Below, piece after piece: positions 25,436 to 33,477 of a stretch of DNA of 64,000 nucleotides. Position numbers and translations under genes: made by a program. Origin of the DNA: Methylomicrobium sp. wino1 (GTDB taxonomy: Bacteria > Pseudomonadota > Gammaproteobacteria > Methylococcales > Methylomonadaceae); NCBI RefSeq assembly GCF_003932755.1, contig NZ_CP024202.1:1116001-1180000 (forward strand). Reading direction: 5' to 3'. The notes under the pieces were generated by a model. That model searched no databases, was not told the origin of the DNA, and saw only the letters and a list, made by a program, of their open reading frames with translations. Numbering within the stretch: the stretch's first letter is position 1; every line of letters begins with the position of its first letter.

Positions 25436-26164
25436 TCAACTGTACCTATAGTCGATACTATTGGACCCTAAGCTTTGTCTTCGCTGTTGGTTTTTCCATT
25501 CGCGGTGCCTGACCATAATATCGACGACTTTCTGCGGATCGTCGGTTAGCGTGATGAAATTGAGGTCTTCTTCCGAAATCGTACCGTACTCGATCATCGT
25601 CGTCCGTACCCAATCCATTAAACCTTGCCAATAATCGTTACCGAATAACACTAAAGGTAACGGATAAATTTTATGCGTTTGCATCAAGGTCAACGATTCG
25701 AAAAACTCATCGAGCGTACCGAATCCGCCCGGCATGCAGACATAGCCCATCGAATGGCGTACGAACATGACTTTTCTGACAAAAAAATAGCGAAAATTCA
25801 GCGATATATCCTGATAGGGATTCGGGTGTTGCTCCATAGGCAATTCGATATTCAAGCCGACCGCGGGCGGTTTTTGGGATTTTGCGCCCTTGTTTGCGGC
25901 TTCCATGATTCCGGGACCGCCGCCGCTGATAACCGCGAAATTATGCTGGCCGAGTAATTCGGCAATTTCGACCGTTTTCAAATAATAATGATGATCCGGT
26001 TGTATGCGCGCGGAACCGAAAATTGAAATCGCATCGCTTAAACCGGATAAGCGGTCGAACCCTTCGGTAAATTCGCTGATAATCCTAAAGATTCGCCAAG
26101 ATTGATCGCCTTTTACATCATCAATGATGCTGGCGGTATCGTGTTGCTTGTTTGGGGTTTTCAT
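25436..26164 (-). CDS. LOG family protein (putative nucleotide 5'-monophosphate phosphoribohydrolase)
   Basis: The 242-residue protein has the LOG/TIGR00730 Rossmann-fold signatures SGGGPGIMEAANKGA and MPGGFGTLDEFFESLTLMQTHKIYP. Enzymes of this family split the N-glycosidic bond of nucleoside monophosphates (cytokinin-activating LOG in plants, PpnN-like in bacteria). It is the last gene of the minus-strand pyrimidine cluster, starting five bases after the cytochrome gene, so a link to nucleotide metabolism is plausible. Confidence 0.88.
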   Translation of the reverse strand: MKTPNKQHDTASIIDDVKGDQSWRIFRIISEFTEGFDRLSGLSDAISIFGSARIQPDHHYYLKTVEIAELLGQHNFAVISGGGPGIMEAANKGAKSQKPPAVGLNIELPMEQHPNPYQDISLNFRYFFVRKVMFVRHSMGYVCMPGGFGTLDEFFESLTLMQTHKIYPLPLVLFGNDYWQGLMDWVRTTMIEYGTISEEDLNFITLTDDPQKVVDIMVRHREWKNQQRRQSLGSNSIDYRYS

Positions 26165-26168
26165 CGCT

Positions 26169-26471
26169 TTATTGGGCTACGCTATGATTGAGCACGTAAG
26201 TACTGAGCGAGCGCATTTTACTACCGGTGATATTCGGGAACTTGGGCATCATCAGCGAGCCGCCTTGGACCTTATGGGTGATATACCGTTCATTGGCATT
26301 TTTCTCGTTGAGTGAAAAAACGACTTGCGGGATTGTCGGGTCCTTGGGTTGATGACATTCCGCACAGGCTTCCTTGAAGATGGTTTCGCCGGTCGCCGAG
26401 GAGGTAGGCGCATAGTCGCGCGAGCAAGCCGCTAATAAAAAAAAAGTCGAAACGAGCGTGAATTTAATCAT
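26169..26471 (-). CDS. Small c-type cytochrome lipoprotein
   Basis: This 100-residue protein has a lipoprotein signal (LAAC, Cys16), one haem site Cys36-Ala-Glu-Cys39-His40, and a likely axial methionine in SLMMPKFPNI (Met74 or Met75). It is a periplasmic membrane-anchored monohaem cytochrome c of class I type. It overlaps the upstream pyrC' gene by eight bases, an unusual partner for a pyrimidine gene. Its redox partner is not evident. Confidence 0.88.
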   Translation of the reverse strand: MIKFTLVSTFFLLAACSRDYAPTSSATGETIFKEACAECHQPKDPTIPQVVFSLNEKNANERYITHKVQGGSLMMPKFPNITGSKMRSLSTYVLNHSVAQ

Positions 26472-27753
26472 GAAACACTCCTTGAAAAATAATTTTACCG
26501 GATTGCAATGTGGCGCTGACGCGGCCGGTTAATGTTTCACCCCAATAGGGCGTATTGATACCTTTGCTATACCAAGTCGAACGGTCGACTTGCCATCGAC
26601 GGCCGGGGTCGAATATGCAAATGTCGGCAGATTTTCCCGGTGTCAAGGTGCCGCTTTCCAAACGTAGGACCTTGGCCGGGTTACGAGTTAACGCGGCAAT
26701 GCCTTGGGAGAGGGTAATCAATTTTTCATCGACTAGTTTCAGCATCAGCGGCAATAACGTTTCAAGCGCCGATATACCGGGTTCGGTTTCCGGAAACGCA
26801 CCTAATTTGGCATCGAGGTCATGCGGTTGGTGATCCGAACACAACGAGCCGATGATACCTTGCGTCAATGCCTTTCTTAGAAAGAGTTTATCCTGTTCGC
26901 TCCTTAACGGGGGTAAAACATGGTAAACGCTATCGAAAGGCTTCATGTCGTTTTCAGTCAGATGCAACTGATGAGCCGCGATATCGGCACTGACCGATAA
27001 ACCGTACTTTTGGGCCTGCTGGATTTTGATCACCGAACGGCGGCAACTAATTTGTCCGAAATGCACGCGGCACCCGGTCAATTCGGTAAGTTCGAGACAT
27101 TGCGACAACGCGATCGTTTCGGCGGTTTCGGGTATGCCGGGCAAACCGTAGCGGGTCGCGAACGCCCCTTCATGCGCGCATCCTTCATTGCTGAGGCTGT
27201 GCTCATTGGGCCGGTAGATCAGCAATAAATCATGGCTGGCGGCATATTCCATCGCGCGCCTCAATACCAGTAGATTGCTTATCGGTTTGCCGCCGTTGCC
27301 GACCGCTATGCAGCCGGCCTCTTGTAGCGCAAGCATCGAGCTTAATTCTTGGCCGTCGAGGTTTTGCGTCAGCGCGCCGATTGGCAGGATTTGCCGGTAA
27401 TTGGAATTTTCGGCCAATTCTTTGACCAATTCGGTGATTGCCGGCGTATCGATAACCGGCCGCGTATCGGGTTGTAAAATTAAGGTCGTGATACCGCCGG
27501 CCGCAGCCGCCTTGGTTTCGGTTTGAAACGTGGCTTTATGGCTTTGGCCCGGTTGACGCAGGCGAGTGCTGATATCGATAAAGCCGGGGCAAACGATTTG
27601 ACCGGAAGCGTCGATGACGCTATCGGCCTCAAAGCCGTCGGGTTTCTCGAATAAGGCAAGGATTTTGCCGTCGGCAATATAAACCGGACCGGTTCGATCG
27701 ATCGAATTGGCCGGATCGATCACGCGTGCTTGTTCAATCAGAATTCGTTGCAT
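26464..27753 (-). CDS. pyrC': Inactive dihydroorotase-like subunit PyrC' (PyrX)
   Basis: The 429-residue protein follows the dihydroorotase fold, but the metal-binding motif DxHxHxR reads Asp60-Ile-Ser-Thr-Arg64-Leu-Arg, so both histidines are gone. In Pseudomonas such a PyrC' is catalytically dead and is needed to assemble the aspartate transcarbamoylase dodecamer with PyrB. The neighbourhood here is the same (pyrR-pyrB-pyrC'), and the start overlaps the pyrB stop as TAATG, which suggests coupled synthesis and complex formation. An active dihydroorotase must be encoded elsewhere. Confidence 0.9.
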   Translation of the reverse strand: MQRILIEQARVIDPANSIDRTGPVYIADGKILALFEKPDGFEADSVIDASGQIVCPGFIDISTRLRQPGQSHKATFQTETKAAAAGGITTLILQPDTRPVIDTPAITELVKELAENSNYRQILPIGALTQNLDGQELSSMLALQEAGCIAVGNGGKPISNLLVLRRAMEYAASHDLLLIYRPNEHSLSNEGCAHEGAFATRYGLPGIPETAETIALSQCLELTELTGCRVHFGQISCRRSVIKIQQAQKYGLSVSADIAAHQLHLTENDMKPFDSVYHVLPPLRSEQDKLFLRKALTQGIIGSLCSDHQPHDLDAKLGAFPETEPGISALETLLPLMLKLVDEKLITLSQGIAALTRNPAKVLRLESGTLTPGKSADICIFDPGRRWQVDRSTWYSKGINTPYWGETLTGRVSATLQSGKIIFQGVFHD

Positions 27754-28715
27754 TAAACCGCTCCTTGAGTTTGCATTGCCATCGACATAACTGCCATACG
27801 TATCGCGATACCGTTACTGACTTGCCGTAATATGACCGATTGCGGACCGTCGGCCACGCGCGTATCGATTTCGACGCCTCGATTGATCGGTCCCGGATGC
27901 ATCACGATCGCATCGGGCTTGGCGATTTCCAGTTTTTCAGGTGTCAAGCCGAAACATTTGAAATATTCGTTTTCGCTAGGCAGCAGCGCCGACGTCATAC
28001 GCTCTTTTTGTAAGCGTAGCATGATGATGACATCAATGTCTTTGAGTCCCTCGGTCAAGTTATGACAGACCGTGACGCCGAGCGTTTGAACATGTGCGGG
28101 GAGCAAGGTTTTCGGTGCGATAACCCGAACTTCGGCCGCGCCCAAGGTATTGAGTGCAAGGATTTGCGAACGCGCGACTCTGGAATGCAGAATATCGCCG
28201 ATGATCGCGACTCTCAGTGTGCTGAAATCCGGCTTGAACTGCCGAATCGTAAACATATCCAGCATGGCCTGCGTCGGATGACTGTGCCGGCCGTCGCCGG
28301 CATTGATCACGCTGATATGCGGCGCGGTATGCTCGGCAATGAAATGCGCGGCGCCGCTGGTCCCGTGACGGACGACAAACATATCGACAAACATCGCTTC
28401 CAGATTGCGAATCGTATCGAGCAGGCTTTCACCCTTCGAGGTGGCCGAAGTCGCGATATTCATGCTGATGACATCGGCCGAGAGTCGCTTGGCCGCCAGT
28501 TCGAAGGTCGTTCGGGTACGCGTGCTGTTTTCGAAAAACAGATTGACGATGGTTTTGCCCCGTAATAAGGGGACTTTTTTGACATGATGCCCCGACATCT
28601 CGGCAAACGATTCGGCAATATCGAGAATTTCGGTTAACAGCGCTTTGTCGAGCCCGTCAATCGTTAGAAAGTGCTTTAATTTACCTTCGACGTTTAATTG
28701 TAAATTGTGACTCAT
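27753..28715 (-). CDS. pyrB: Aspartate carbamoyltransferase PyrB
   Basis: PyrB condenses carbamoyl phosphate with aspartate, the first committed step of pyrimidine synthesis. The 320-residue protein shows [19 protein letters not shown] (carbamoyl phosphate site), [16 protein letters not shown] and HSRVARS, all normal. It lies three bases after pyrR and is coupled to pyrC'. The N-terminal extension before [12 protein letters not shown] is typical of class A enzymes that bind PyrC'. Confidence 0.95.
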   Translation of the reverse strand: MSHNLQLNVEGKLKHFLTIDGLDKALLTEILDIAESFAEMSGHHVKKVPLLRGKTIVNLFFENSTRTRTTFELAAKRLSADVISMNIATSATSKGESLLDTIRNLEAMFVDMFVVRHGTSGAAHFIAEHTAPHISVINAGDGRHSHPTQAMLDMFTIRQFKPDFSTLRVAIIGDILHSRVARSQILALNTLGAAEVRVIAPKTLLPAHVQTLGVTVCHNLTEGLKDIDVIIMLRLQKERMTSALLPSENEYFKCFGLTPEKLEIAKPDAIVMHPGPINRGVEIDTRVADGPQSVILRQVSNGIAIRMAVMSMAMQTQGAV

Positions 28716-28718
28716 GCC

Positions 28719-29237
28719 TTAGGCCGCTGCGTCAAGAGTTTGAATATGAATACCCAAGGGGTCCGGGCCGGTTAATTTGATACGTTGATTGGTGTCAAGA
28801 CGAATCGATGTACCGATACAGTCCGGTCGTAACGGAATCTGTCTTCCGTCGCGCTCGATCAATACCGCCAATACGACTTGATTCGGCCGGCCGTAATCGA
28901 AGATTTCATTGAGCGCGGCTCGAATCGTTCGGCCTGTGCAAAAAACATCGTCGACTAGAATAATATCGCGGCCTTCGATTGTGTTCGGCAAAGCGCTCGG
29001 TTTGACATTCGGATGCACGCCGATTTGCGAAAAATCGTCACGGTAAAACGTGATGTCCAATAGCCCTAGAGGCTCGGTCAAACCCAAGCGTTGATGCAGG
29101 CGTTCGGCAACCCAAACGCCGCCGGTGCGGATACCGATCATCAGCGGATTTTCAAGATTTCGGGTAGTGATAATGTTGCCGATAGCAGACTCCAGTCGAG
29201 TCAATAATTCAGGAATATCGAGGTGTTGATGGGTCAT
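28719..29237 (-). CDS. pyrR: PyrR bifunctional pyrimidine operon regulator / uracil phosphoribosyltransferase
   Basis: The 172-residue protein contains the PRPP-binding motif DIILVDDVFCTGRTIRAAL and the PyrR-type GIRTGGVWVAERLHQ. In Pseudomonas the equivalent protein influences pyr gene expression. In Bacillus it binds attenuator RNA, but no PyrR-type anti-antiterminator was evident in the short gaps here. It sits between ruvX and pyrB in the conserved order. Confidence 0.93.
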   Translation of the reverse strand: MTHQHLDIPELLTRLESAIGNIITTRNLENPLMIGIRTGGVWVAERLHQRLGLTEPLGLLDITFYRDDFSQIGVHPNVKPSALPNTIEGRDIILVDDVFCTGRTIRAALNEIFDYGRPNQVVLAVLIERDGRQIPLRPDCIGTSIRLDTNQRIKLTGPDPLGIHIQTLDAAA

Positions 29238-29246
29238 ATGTCGGGG

Positions 29247-29693
29247 TTATTGAGTGTTGAGCCATGTTTGTAAAATGAGCTGTGCGGCAAGCCGATCTTG
29301 CACTTCCCAGAGCTTGCCGGCGCTGACGCGCACGTCGTCGTACAGCATTTGCTTGGCTTCAAAAGTCGTCAGGGTTTCATCCTGCTGAAAAACCGGAAGA
29401 TGATAGCGCCCTTCCAATTGCCGGCAAAATTTGAGCATACGGGGGGTAATCGGATTATCCTGTCCATCGCTTTGGCGGGAAATACCGACGACTAAGCCCG
29501 CCGGTTGCCATTCTTGGATAAGCCGGCCGATAGCCGTCCAATCCGGTGCTTGATTGACCGAGCGTAAAGTCGATAAGGCATTGGCCGTGCCGGTCGTGGT
29601 TTGTCCAACCGCAACGCCGATTTTTTTATTACCGAAATCGAAACCGAGGTAGGTATCGTGATTGCGAGGAGCAAGCGGATCGTGTTTAGCCAT
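29247..29693 (-). CDS. ruvX: Putative Holliday junction resolvase / pre-16S rRNA nuclease RuvX (YqgF)
   Basis: This 148-residue RNase H-fold protein starts with YLGFDFGNKKIGVAVG (first catalytic Asp19) and continues with VVGISRQSDGQ, QDETLTT and a final AAQLILQTWL. YqgF matures the 5' end of 16S rRNA in E. coli and has been annotated as a resolvase. The gene overlaps algH by eight bases, the conserved pairing in gammaproteobacteria. Confidence 0.92.
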   Translation of the reverse strand: MAKHDPLAPRNHDTYLGFDFGNKKIGVAVGQTTTGTANALSTLRSVNQAPDWTAIGRLIQEWQPAGLVVGISRQSDGQDNPITPRMLKFCRQLEGRYHLPVFQQDETLTTFEAKQMLYDDVRVSAGKLWEVQDRLAAQLILQTWLNTQ

Positions 29694-30267
29694 GTCCTGC
29701 CGGCGCGGTCAATTGATTGATGTCGATGCCGATTTGATGAGCTGCGGCCTGCCAGCGTTGATTAACCGGCGTATTGAAGATGATGTCATTGCCGCTAGGC
29801 GTGTTCAGCCAAGCATTATTGACGATTTCTTGCTCCAATTGGCCTTCGCCCCAGCCGGCATAGCCCAAGGCGACTAAATATTGCGCGGGCCCCTCGCCGA
29901 TAGCGATGGCTTCGAGAATATCGCGCGACGTTGTTAGTGCGATTTCATTCGATATCGTGATCGAGGAGTCCCATCTTCCGCATGGATTGTGGATCACGAA
30001 GCCGCGCTCTTGTTGTACCGGCCCACCGAAAAATACCGGAGCTTCCGCTGCGGCCGGAATGGTCACGTTGATTTGCATTTGTTTAAAGATGTCGCCGAGC
30101 TTCATGTCGATTTGCCGGTTAATAACAATTCCCAGCGCCCCGTCTGCATTGTGTTGACACAGATAGGTCACGGTGTGAAAAAAACCCGGATCGGTCAGAT
30201 TGGGCATCGCGATCAGAAACTGATTGTTTAAATAAGTCGTATCGGTCATATCGGTAAGTGTATTCAT
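29686..30267 (-). CDS. algH: YqgE/AlgH family protein
   Basis: The 193-residue protein has the family hallmarks LNNQFLIAMPNLTDPGFFHTVTYLCQHN, GALGIVINR, FFGGPVQQERGFVIH and GYAGWGEGQLEQEI. Its biochemical role is unsettled; in Pseudomonas it was named for an effect on alginate. Its neighbours ruvX and pyrR are conserved. A second possible start lies six codons downstream (MTDTTYLNN). Confidence 0.93.
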   Translation of the reverse strand: MNTLTDMTDTTYLNNQFLIAMPNLTDPGFFHTVTYLCQHNADGALGIVINRQIDMKLGDIFKQMQINVTIPAAAEAPVFFGGPVQQERGFVIHNPCGRWDSSITISNEIALTTSRDILEAIAIGEGPAQYLVALGYAGWGEGQLEQEIVNNAWLNTPSGNDIIFNTPVNQRWQAAAHQIGIDINQLTAPAGHG

Positions 30268-30286
30268 GGCTGCGCGAGTTAATGAG

Positions 30287-31168
30287 TTAACGTGCTGACA
30301 TTCCCGATTCGTCCGAAAATTTCCAAACCCGGGTAATCACTAAAACATCCAATTCCTTGAGCAATTCTTGCGGCAATGGTGGAAATGGCGCGCTTAAACG
30401 TACGATTCTTTTGGCTGCTTCGTCTAAGGCCGTATTGCCTGAAGGACGTTTAATTCGAATATTATATATCGTACCGTCCGGATTGATGCCGACTTCCATC
30501 GTCAGAGTGCCGAAAAAGTTTTTTTTACGGGCAACTTCAGGATAATTAAGGTTACCGGTCGCTTCCACCTTTTTTTTCCAGTCCATCTCATATTGCGAGG
30601 CAACATATTTATGGGTGCTCACAGCATTGACATGCTTGATCTTACTGATGTCGGCGCTGAGTTGCTGTTGCCGGACTTCGGTGCCCAGCTGCGCAATTTG
30701 CTGTTGCAAGGCCGCGGCGGTTATTTTCGGAACCGGTTTGCTTTGCGGTTGAACCGGGGCTTTAACCGGTGCGGGAGGCGCTTTTGTTTCGGCTGGGCGA
30801 ATCGTGCTGATTATTTTTTTGGGGGCTGCGGCTTGACGTTGAACCGGCTTGCTTTGCGGCTGCTTGTTAGGCAGGGTCCCTTGGCTGGGCAGCTTTTGTT
30901 TAGGCGGGGTCGGTTTGGTTTTTTGTTTGCCGGCGCCGATTTGATTTTCCTGGGCTAGAAAACTCGCCTGTTTAGGGGCTTTTTTTGCCGGTGTCGTGGC
31001 TAACGTGATCTCAATTGCACGATGAGTCTCTTCTTGTTTAGGCATTGAAAAATTAATGCCTAGGATAACCATAATATGCAGTATAGCGGCAATAAATAGG
31101 GTGATCATTAAGGCATCGTTTTCCGATGTGTTGGGCACTCTACTCAAGAAGGTGTTCGAAGTTGTCAT
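30287..31168 (-). CDS. tonB: TonB-family energy transducer
   Basis: The 293-residue protein has one N-terminal membrane helix (about 20-40), a Pro/Lys/Gln-rich spacer (70-155) and a C-terminal TonB domain (about 205-290). The domain includes YPEVARKKNFFGTLTMEVGINPDGT and SGNTALDEAAKRIVRLSAPFPPLP. It should transmit proton-motive force to outer-membrane receptors or another envelope machine. The position between gshB and algH matches TonB3 of Pseudomonas aeruginosa, which affects twitching motility, so this may be a TonB3-like protein. No exbB or exbD is adjacent. Confidence 0.88.
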   Translation of the reverse strand: MTTSNTFLSRVPNTSENDALMITLFIAAILHIMVILGINFSMPKQEETHRAIEITLATTPAKKAPKQASFLAQENQIGAGKQKTKPTPPKQKLPSQGTLPNKQPQSKPVQRQAAAPKKIISTIRPAETKAPPAPVKAPVQPQSKPVPKITAAALQQQIAQLGTEVRQQQLSADISKIKHVNAVSTHKYVASQYEMDWKKKVEATGNLNYPEVARKKNFFGTLTMEVGINPDGTIYNIRIKRPSGNTALDEAAKRIVRLSAPFPPLPQELLKELDVLVITRVWKFSDESGMSAR

Positions 31169-31503
31169 AATCTTTTGACTGCTAAAGACTAAATGGAAAT
31201 CGGGATTTTCATTAAACTATAAACTCTAGCTTAAAGGAAGTATCTTGCAGGGCGTGGTTTGCCGCTGTCCTACACGTTGGGACCATGCCCAAAGCAAACC
31301 AAAACGTTTGGGACGTGTTGAATTACCCGCCCCTCGCTTTCTTTTCTTGACTATGACTATCGACAGAAACATTTACTCCGCGAACTTAAACGATTGGTAT
31401 AGATCTGAGAAAGGTCTTGATTGAGAAAAAATGACGGCCGATCGCTGCATTTTGAAAACTTTTTTTGGGCATCGAAAGTAAGTTCAACAAATTTTCAAGA
31501 AAT
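31169..31503. other. Intergenic region without recognised features
   Basis: Between tonB and gshB (both minus strand) I see no gene, terminator or repeat that I can support. The gap suggests tonB has its own promoter. Confidence 0.5.
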
Positions 31504-32451
31504 TCAGCGAAGTTTTAATTCAATATGATCCATCAACTGGCCGGCAATGTTCAAACCGAATTGCTTATCCAGTTCTTGTACGCAAGTCGGGCTAGTAACG
31601 TTGATTTCGGTCAGATAATCGCCGATGACGTCGAGGCCGACAAAAATTAACCCTTTTTCACGTAAGGTCGGGCCTATTTGCTTGGCAATCCAAGAATCTC
31701 GAGCGGTTAGCACACGGCCTTCCGCATTGCCGCCGGCAGCCAGGTTGCCGCGAGTTTCTCCTTGAGCCGGAATTCTAGCCAACGCATAAGGCACCGCTTC
31801 GCCGTCGACGATCAAAATACGCTTATCGCCGTTTTTAATCTCGGGTAGATATTTTTGCGCCATCACATAGCGACAATTGTATTGCGTCATGATTTCCAAA
31901 ATGACACTTAAATTCGGATCGTCCTTGCGCAAATGAAAAATCGACGTACCCCCCATACCGTCCAGCGGTTTTAAAATAATCTCGCCTTGTTCCGCCAAAA
32001 AATCGCGAATCCGTTTCGGATCGCGGGCAACCAAGGTTTCCGCGCAGCATTGCGGAAACCAAGCGGTAAACAGTTTTTCATTGGCGTCACGCAAGGACTG
32101 AGGTTTATTGATGACATAAACGCCTAGGGTTTCAGCTCGCTCGAGCAAATAAGTCGCATAGATATATTCTTGATTGAAAGGTGGGTCTTTGCGCATCATG
32201 ATGACATCGAGTTGATCCAGGACGATATCCTGTTCACTGGAAAATCGATGCCAGCGCTCCGAGTTTCGTTGAACTTCTAATAAACGAGTACGCGCATAGG
32301 CGCGGCCGTTGCGCATATAAAGATCATTGAGTTCCATGTAATGTAACTCCCAGCCCCGGCTTTGAGCTTCAAGAAGCATTGCAAAGCTCGTATCTTTCTT
32401 GATGTTGATGCGATCGATCGGGTCCATGACCATGCCGAATTTTAAAGACAT
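31504..32451 (-). CDS. gshB: Glutathione synthetase GshB
   Basis: GshB joins gamma-glutamylcysteine and glycine using ATP. The ATP-grasp protein shows MSLKFGMVMDPIDRINIKKD at the N-terminus, LDVIMMRKDPPFNQEYIYATYLLE, the ATP-site GEIILKPLDGMGGTSIF, and FVGLDVIGDYLTEINVTSPT. The ATG at 32451 is chosen over an in-frame TTG at 32463 because a TTGAGAG site lies five bases before it and the family begins there. Length (about 315) is normal. Confidence 0.95.
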   Translation of the reverse strand: MSLKFGMVMDPIDRINIKKDTSFAMLLEAQSRGWELHYMELNDLYMRNGRAYARTRLLEVQRNSERWHRFSSEQDIVLDQLDVIMMRKDPPFNQEYIYATYLLERAETLGVYVINKPQSLRDANEKLFTAWFPQCCAETLVARDPKRIRDFLAEQGEIILKPLDGMGGTSIFHLRKDDPNLSVILEIMTQYNCRYVMAQKYLPEIKNGDKRILIVDGEAVPYALARIPAQGETRGNLAAGGNAEGRVLTARDSWIAKQIGPTLREKGLIFVGLDVIGDYLTEINVTSPTCVQELDKQFGLNIAGQLMDHIELKLR

Positions 32452-32624
32452 AAAAACTCTCAATAATCAAAAATTAAAAGGGGGAGGCAATAAGGCGTCA
32501 ACTATAGCGGTTTCAGAGGCCTTGGGAAAGAATGTTTTAGTTTGTCATGCGATGGTAATGAGGTTTCAATGATCTATGCCGCACGAAGCATATCTATTCT
32601 TTCGGTTTACGAATACTCCATATA

Positions 32625-32840
32625 TACCTTCCGCACTTCAAATTTCGGCAGTGCCTAAGGAGGCGCCGGGGTGTTGGTCCCTCACCTAACGCTAGGTGAG
32701 GGACCAACATGGACGTATTCACCCAGCACCTAAATTCCATAACCCATTGGCTGTGGATAGTTGTCTTGGATAATTTAGGTGCTGGGTTCACGGCGTCCTT
32801 TGACGGGCACCCTGGTACCGCAGTTTGATCTACGGGTATA
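32625..32840 (+). repeat. Composite repeat: older unit occupied by a palindromic insertion
   Basis: The outer sequence (32625-32674 and 32789-32840) matches the unit at 60056-60210. It starts with CGCACTTCAAATTTCGGCA and AGGAGGCGCCGGGGTGT and ends with CACGGCGTCCTTTGACGG and TTTGATCT. Within it lies the 64-bp palindromic unit at 32723-32786. A separate perfect hairpin (about 32674-32710, TTGGTCCCTCACCTA...TAGGTGAGGGACCAA) fills the middle. It is non-coding. Confidence 0.75.
32718..32791 (+). mobile_element. 64-bp palindromic unit, copy A, with TTCAC duplications
   Basis: CCAGCACCTAAATT (32723-32736) pairs with AATTTAGGTGCTGG (32772-32785). TTCAC occurs directly on both sides (32718-32722 and 32787-32791). 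At 60158-60162 the same flanks are joined with a single TTCAC and no palindrome, which looks like an empty site. The unit encodes nothing and would have to be moved by a transposase from elsewhere. Confidence 0.75.
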
Positions 32841-32917
32841 ATCACGAAAAACCTGAAAGAAGTGAAATACCGGCTTTCATTGACTAAACGTTTTTTCGTT
32901 CGGATAGGAGTAAAAGG

Positions 32918-32946
32918 TTTACCTGGCAGCTAAATTTTGGTATAAA
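32918..32946 (+). promoter_or_regulatory. Sigma-70-type promoter for rpmB-rpmG
   Basis: TTTACC (32918-32923) and TATAAA (32941-32946) are separated by exactly 17 bases and lie about 43 bases before the rpmB start. Confidence 0.6.
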
Positions 32947-32988
32947 AGCCGGCTAATTTTTGAATAATGGCAAACAAAGAGGTTAATC

Positions 32989-33225
32989 ATGTCCAGAGTC
33001 TGTCAGGTTACAGGAAAACGCCCCGTAACCGGTAATAATGTATCGCACGCAAACAATAAAACCAGAAGACGTTTCTGTCCCAATCTGCAACACCATCGAT
33101 TTTGGGTGGAAAGCGAGAATCGCTGGGTTCGCCTGCGCGTTTCCACGAAAGGCATGCGCGTTATCGACAAAAGAGGCATCGATGCCGTTTTGGCCGATTT
33201 GCGTAAACAAGGTATTAAGGCATAA
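32989..33225 (+). CDS. rpmB: 50S ribosomal protein L28
   Basis: The 78-residue basic protein starts [32 protein letters not shown], the universal L28 N-terminus, and ends [12 protein letters not shown]. It is a component of the large ribosomal subunit. Cysteines at the two usual positions of the zinc-type form are partly kept (Cys5 and Cys30), but no second CxxC is seen. It is followed by rpmG with a 12-base gap, the standard bacterial pair. Confidence 0.97.
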   Translation: MSRVCQVTGKRPVTGNNVSHANNKTRRRFCPNLQHHRFWVESENRWVRLRVSTKGMRVIDKRGIDAVLADLRKQGIKA

Positions 33226-33237
33226 AGGGGATCAACC

Positions 33238-33393
33238 ATGCGCGATAAAATCAAACTCGTTTCATCTGAAGGCACCGGGCATTTTTATACCACGACAAAA
33301 AACAAACGCACTATGCCTGAGAAAATGGAGATCAAAAAATTTGATCCTGTTGTTCGAAAGCATGTGATGTACAAAGAAGCTAAAATCAAATAA
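33238..33393 (+). CDS. rpmG: 50S ribosomal protein L33
   Basis: The 51-residue frame reads [20 protein letters not shown], then [18 protein letters not shown] and VYKEAKIK-type ending, matching the zinc-free form of L33. An AAAGGGG ribosome binding site is about eight bases upstream. It forms a two-gene operon with rpmB and is followed by an intrinsic terminator. Confidence 0.96.
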   Translation: MRDKIKLVSSEGTGHFYTTTKNKRTMPEKMEIKKFDPVVRKHVMYKEAKIK

Positions 33394-33423
33394 TTTTTTG
33401 ACGATACTTCTTTCGTTGCCCGG

Positions 33424-33459
33424 AAAGCCACGGCTACGCTTGCAGCACCGTGGCTTTTT
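33424..33459 (+). terminator. Intrinsic terminator after rpmG
   Basis: AAAGCCACGG (33424-33433) pairs with CCGTGGCTTT (33448-33457), followed by Ts. On the other strand it could also end the convergent cyclic-nucleotide-domain gene. Confidence 0.9.
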
Positions 33460-33477
33460 CGCCTAGTACCGTAATCA

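Noticed and set aside
32594..32845. Minus-strand frame of 83 codons
   Set aside because: It lies entirely in the dispersed repeat and the palindromic insertion; similar frames in other copies are disrupted.
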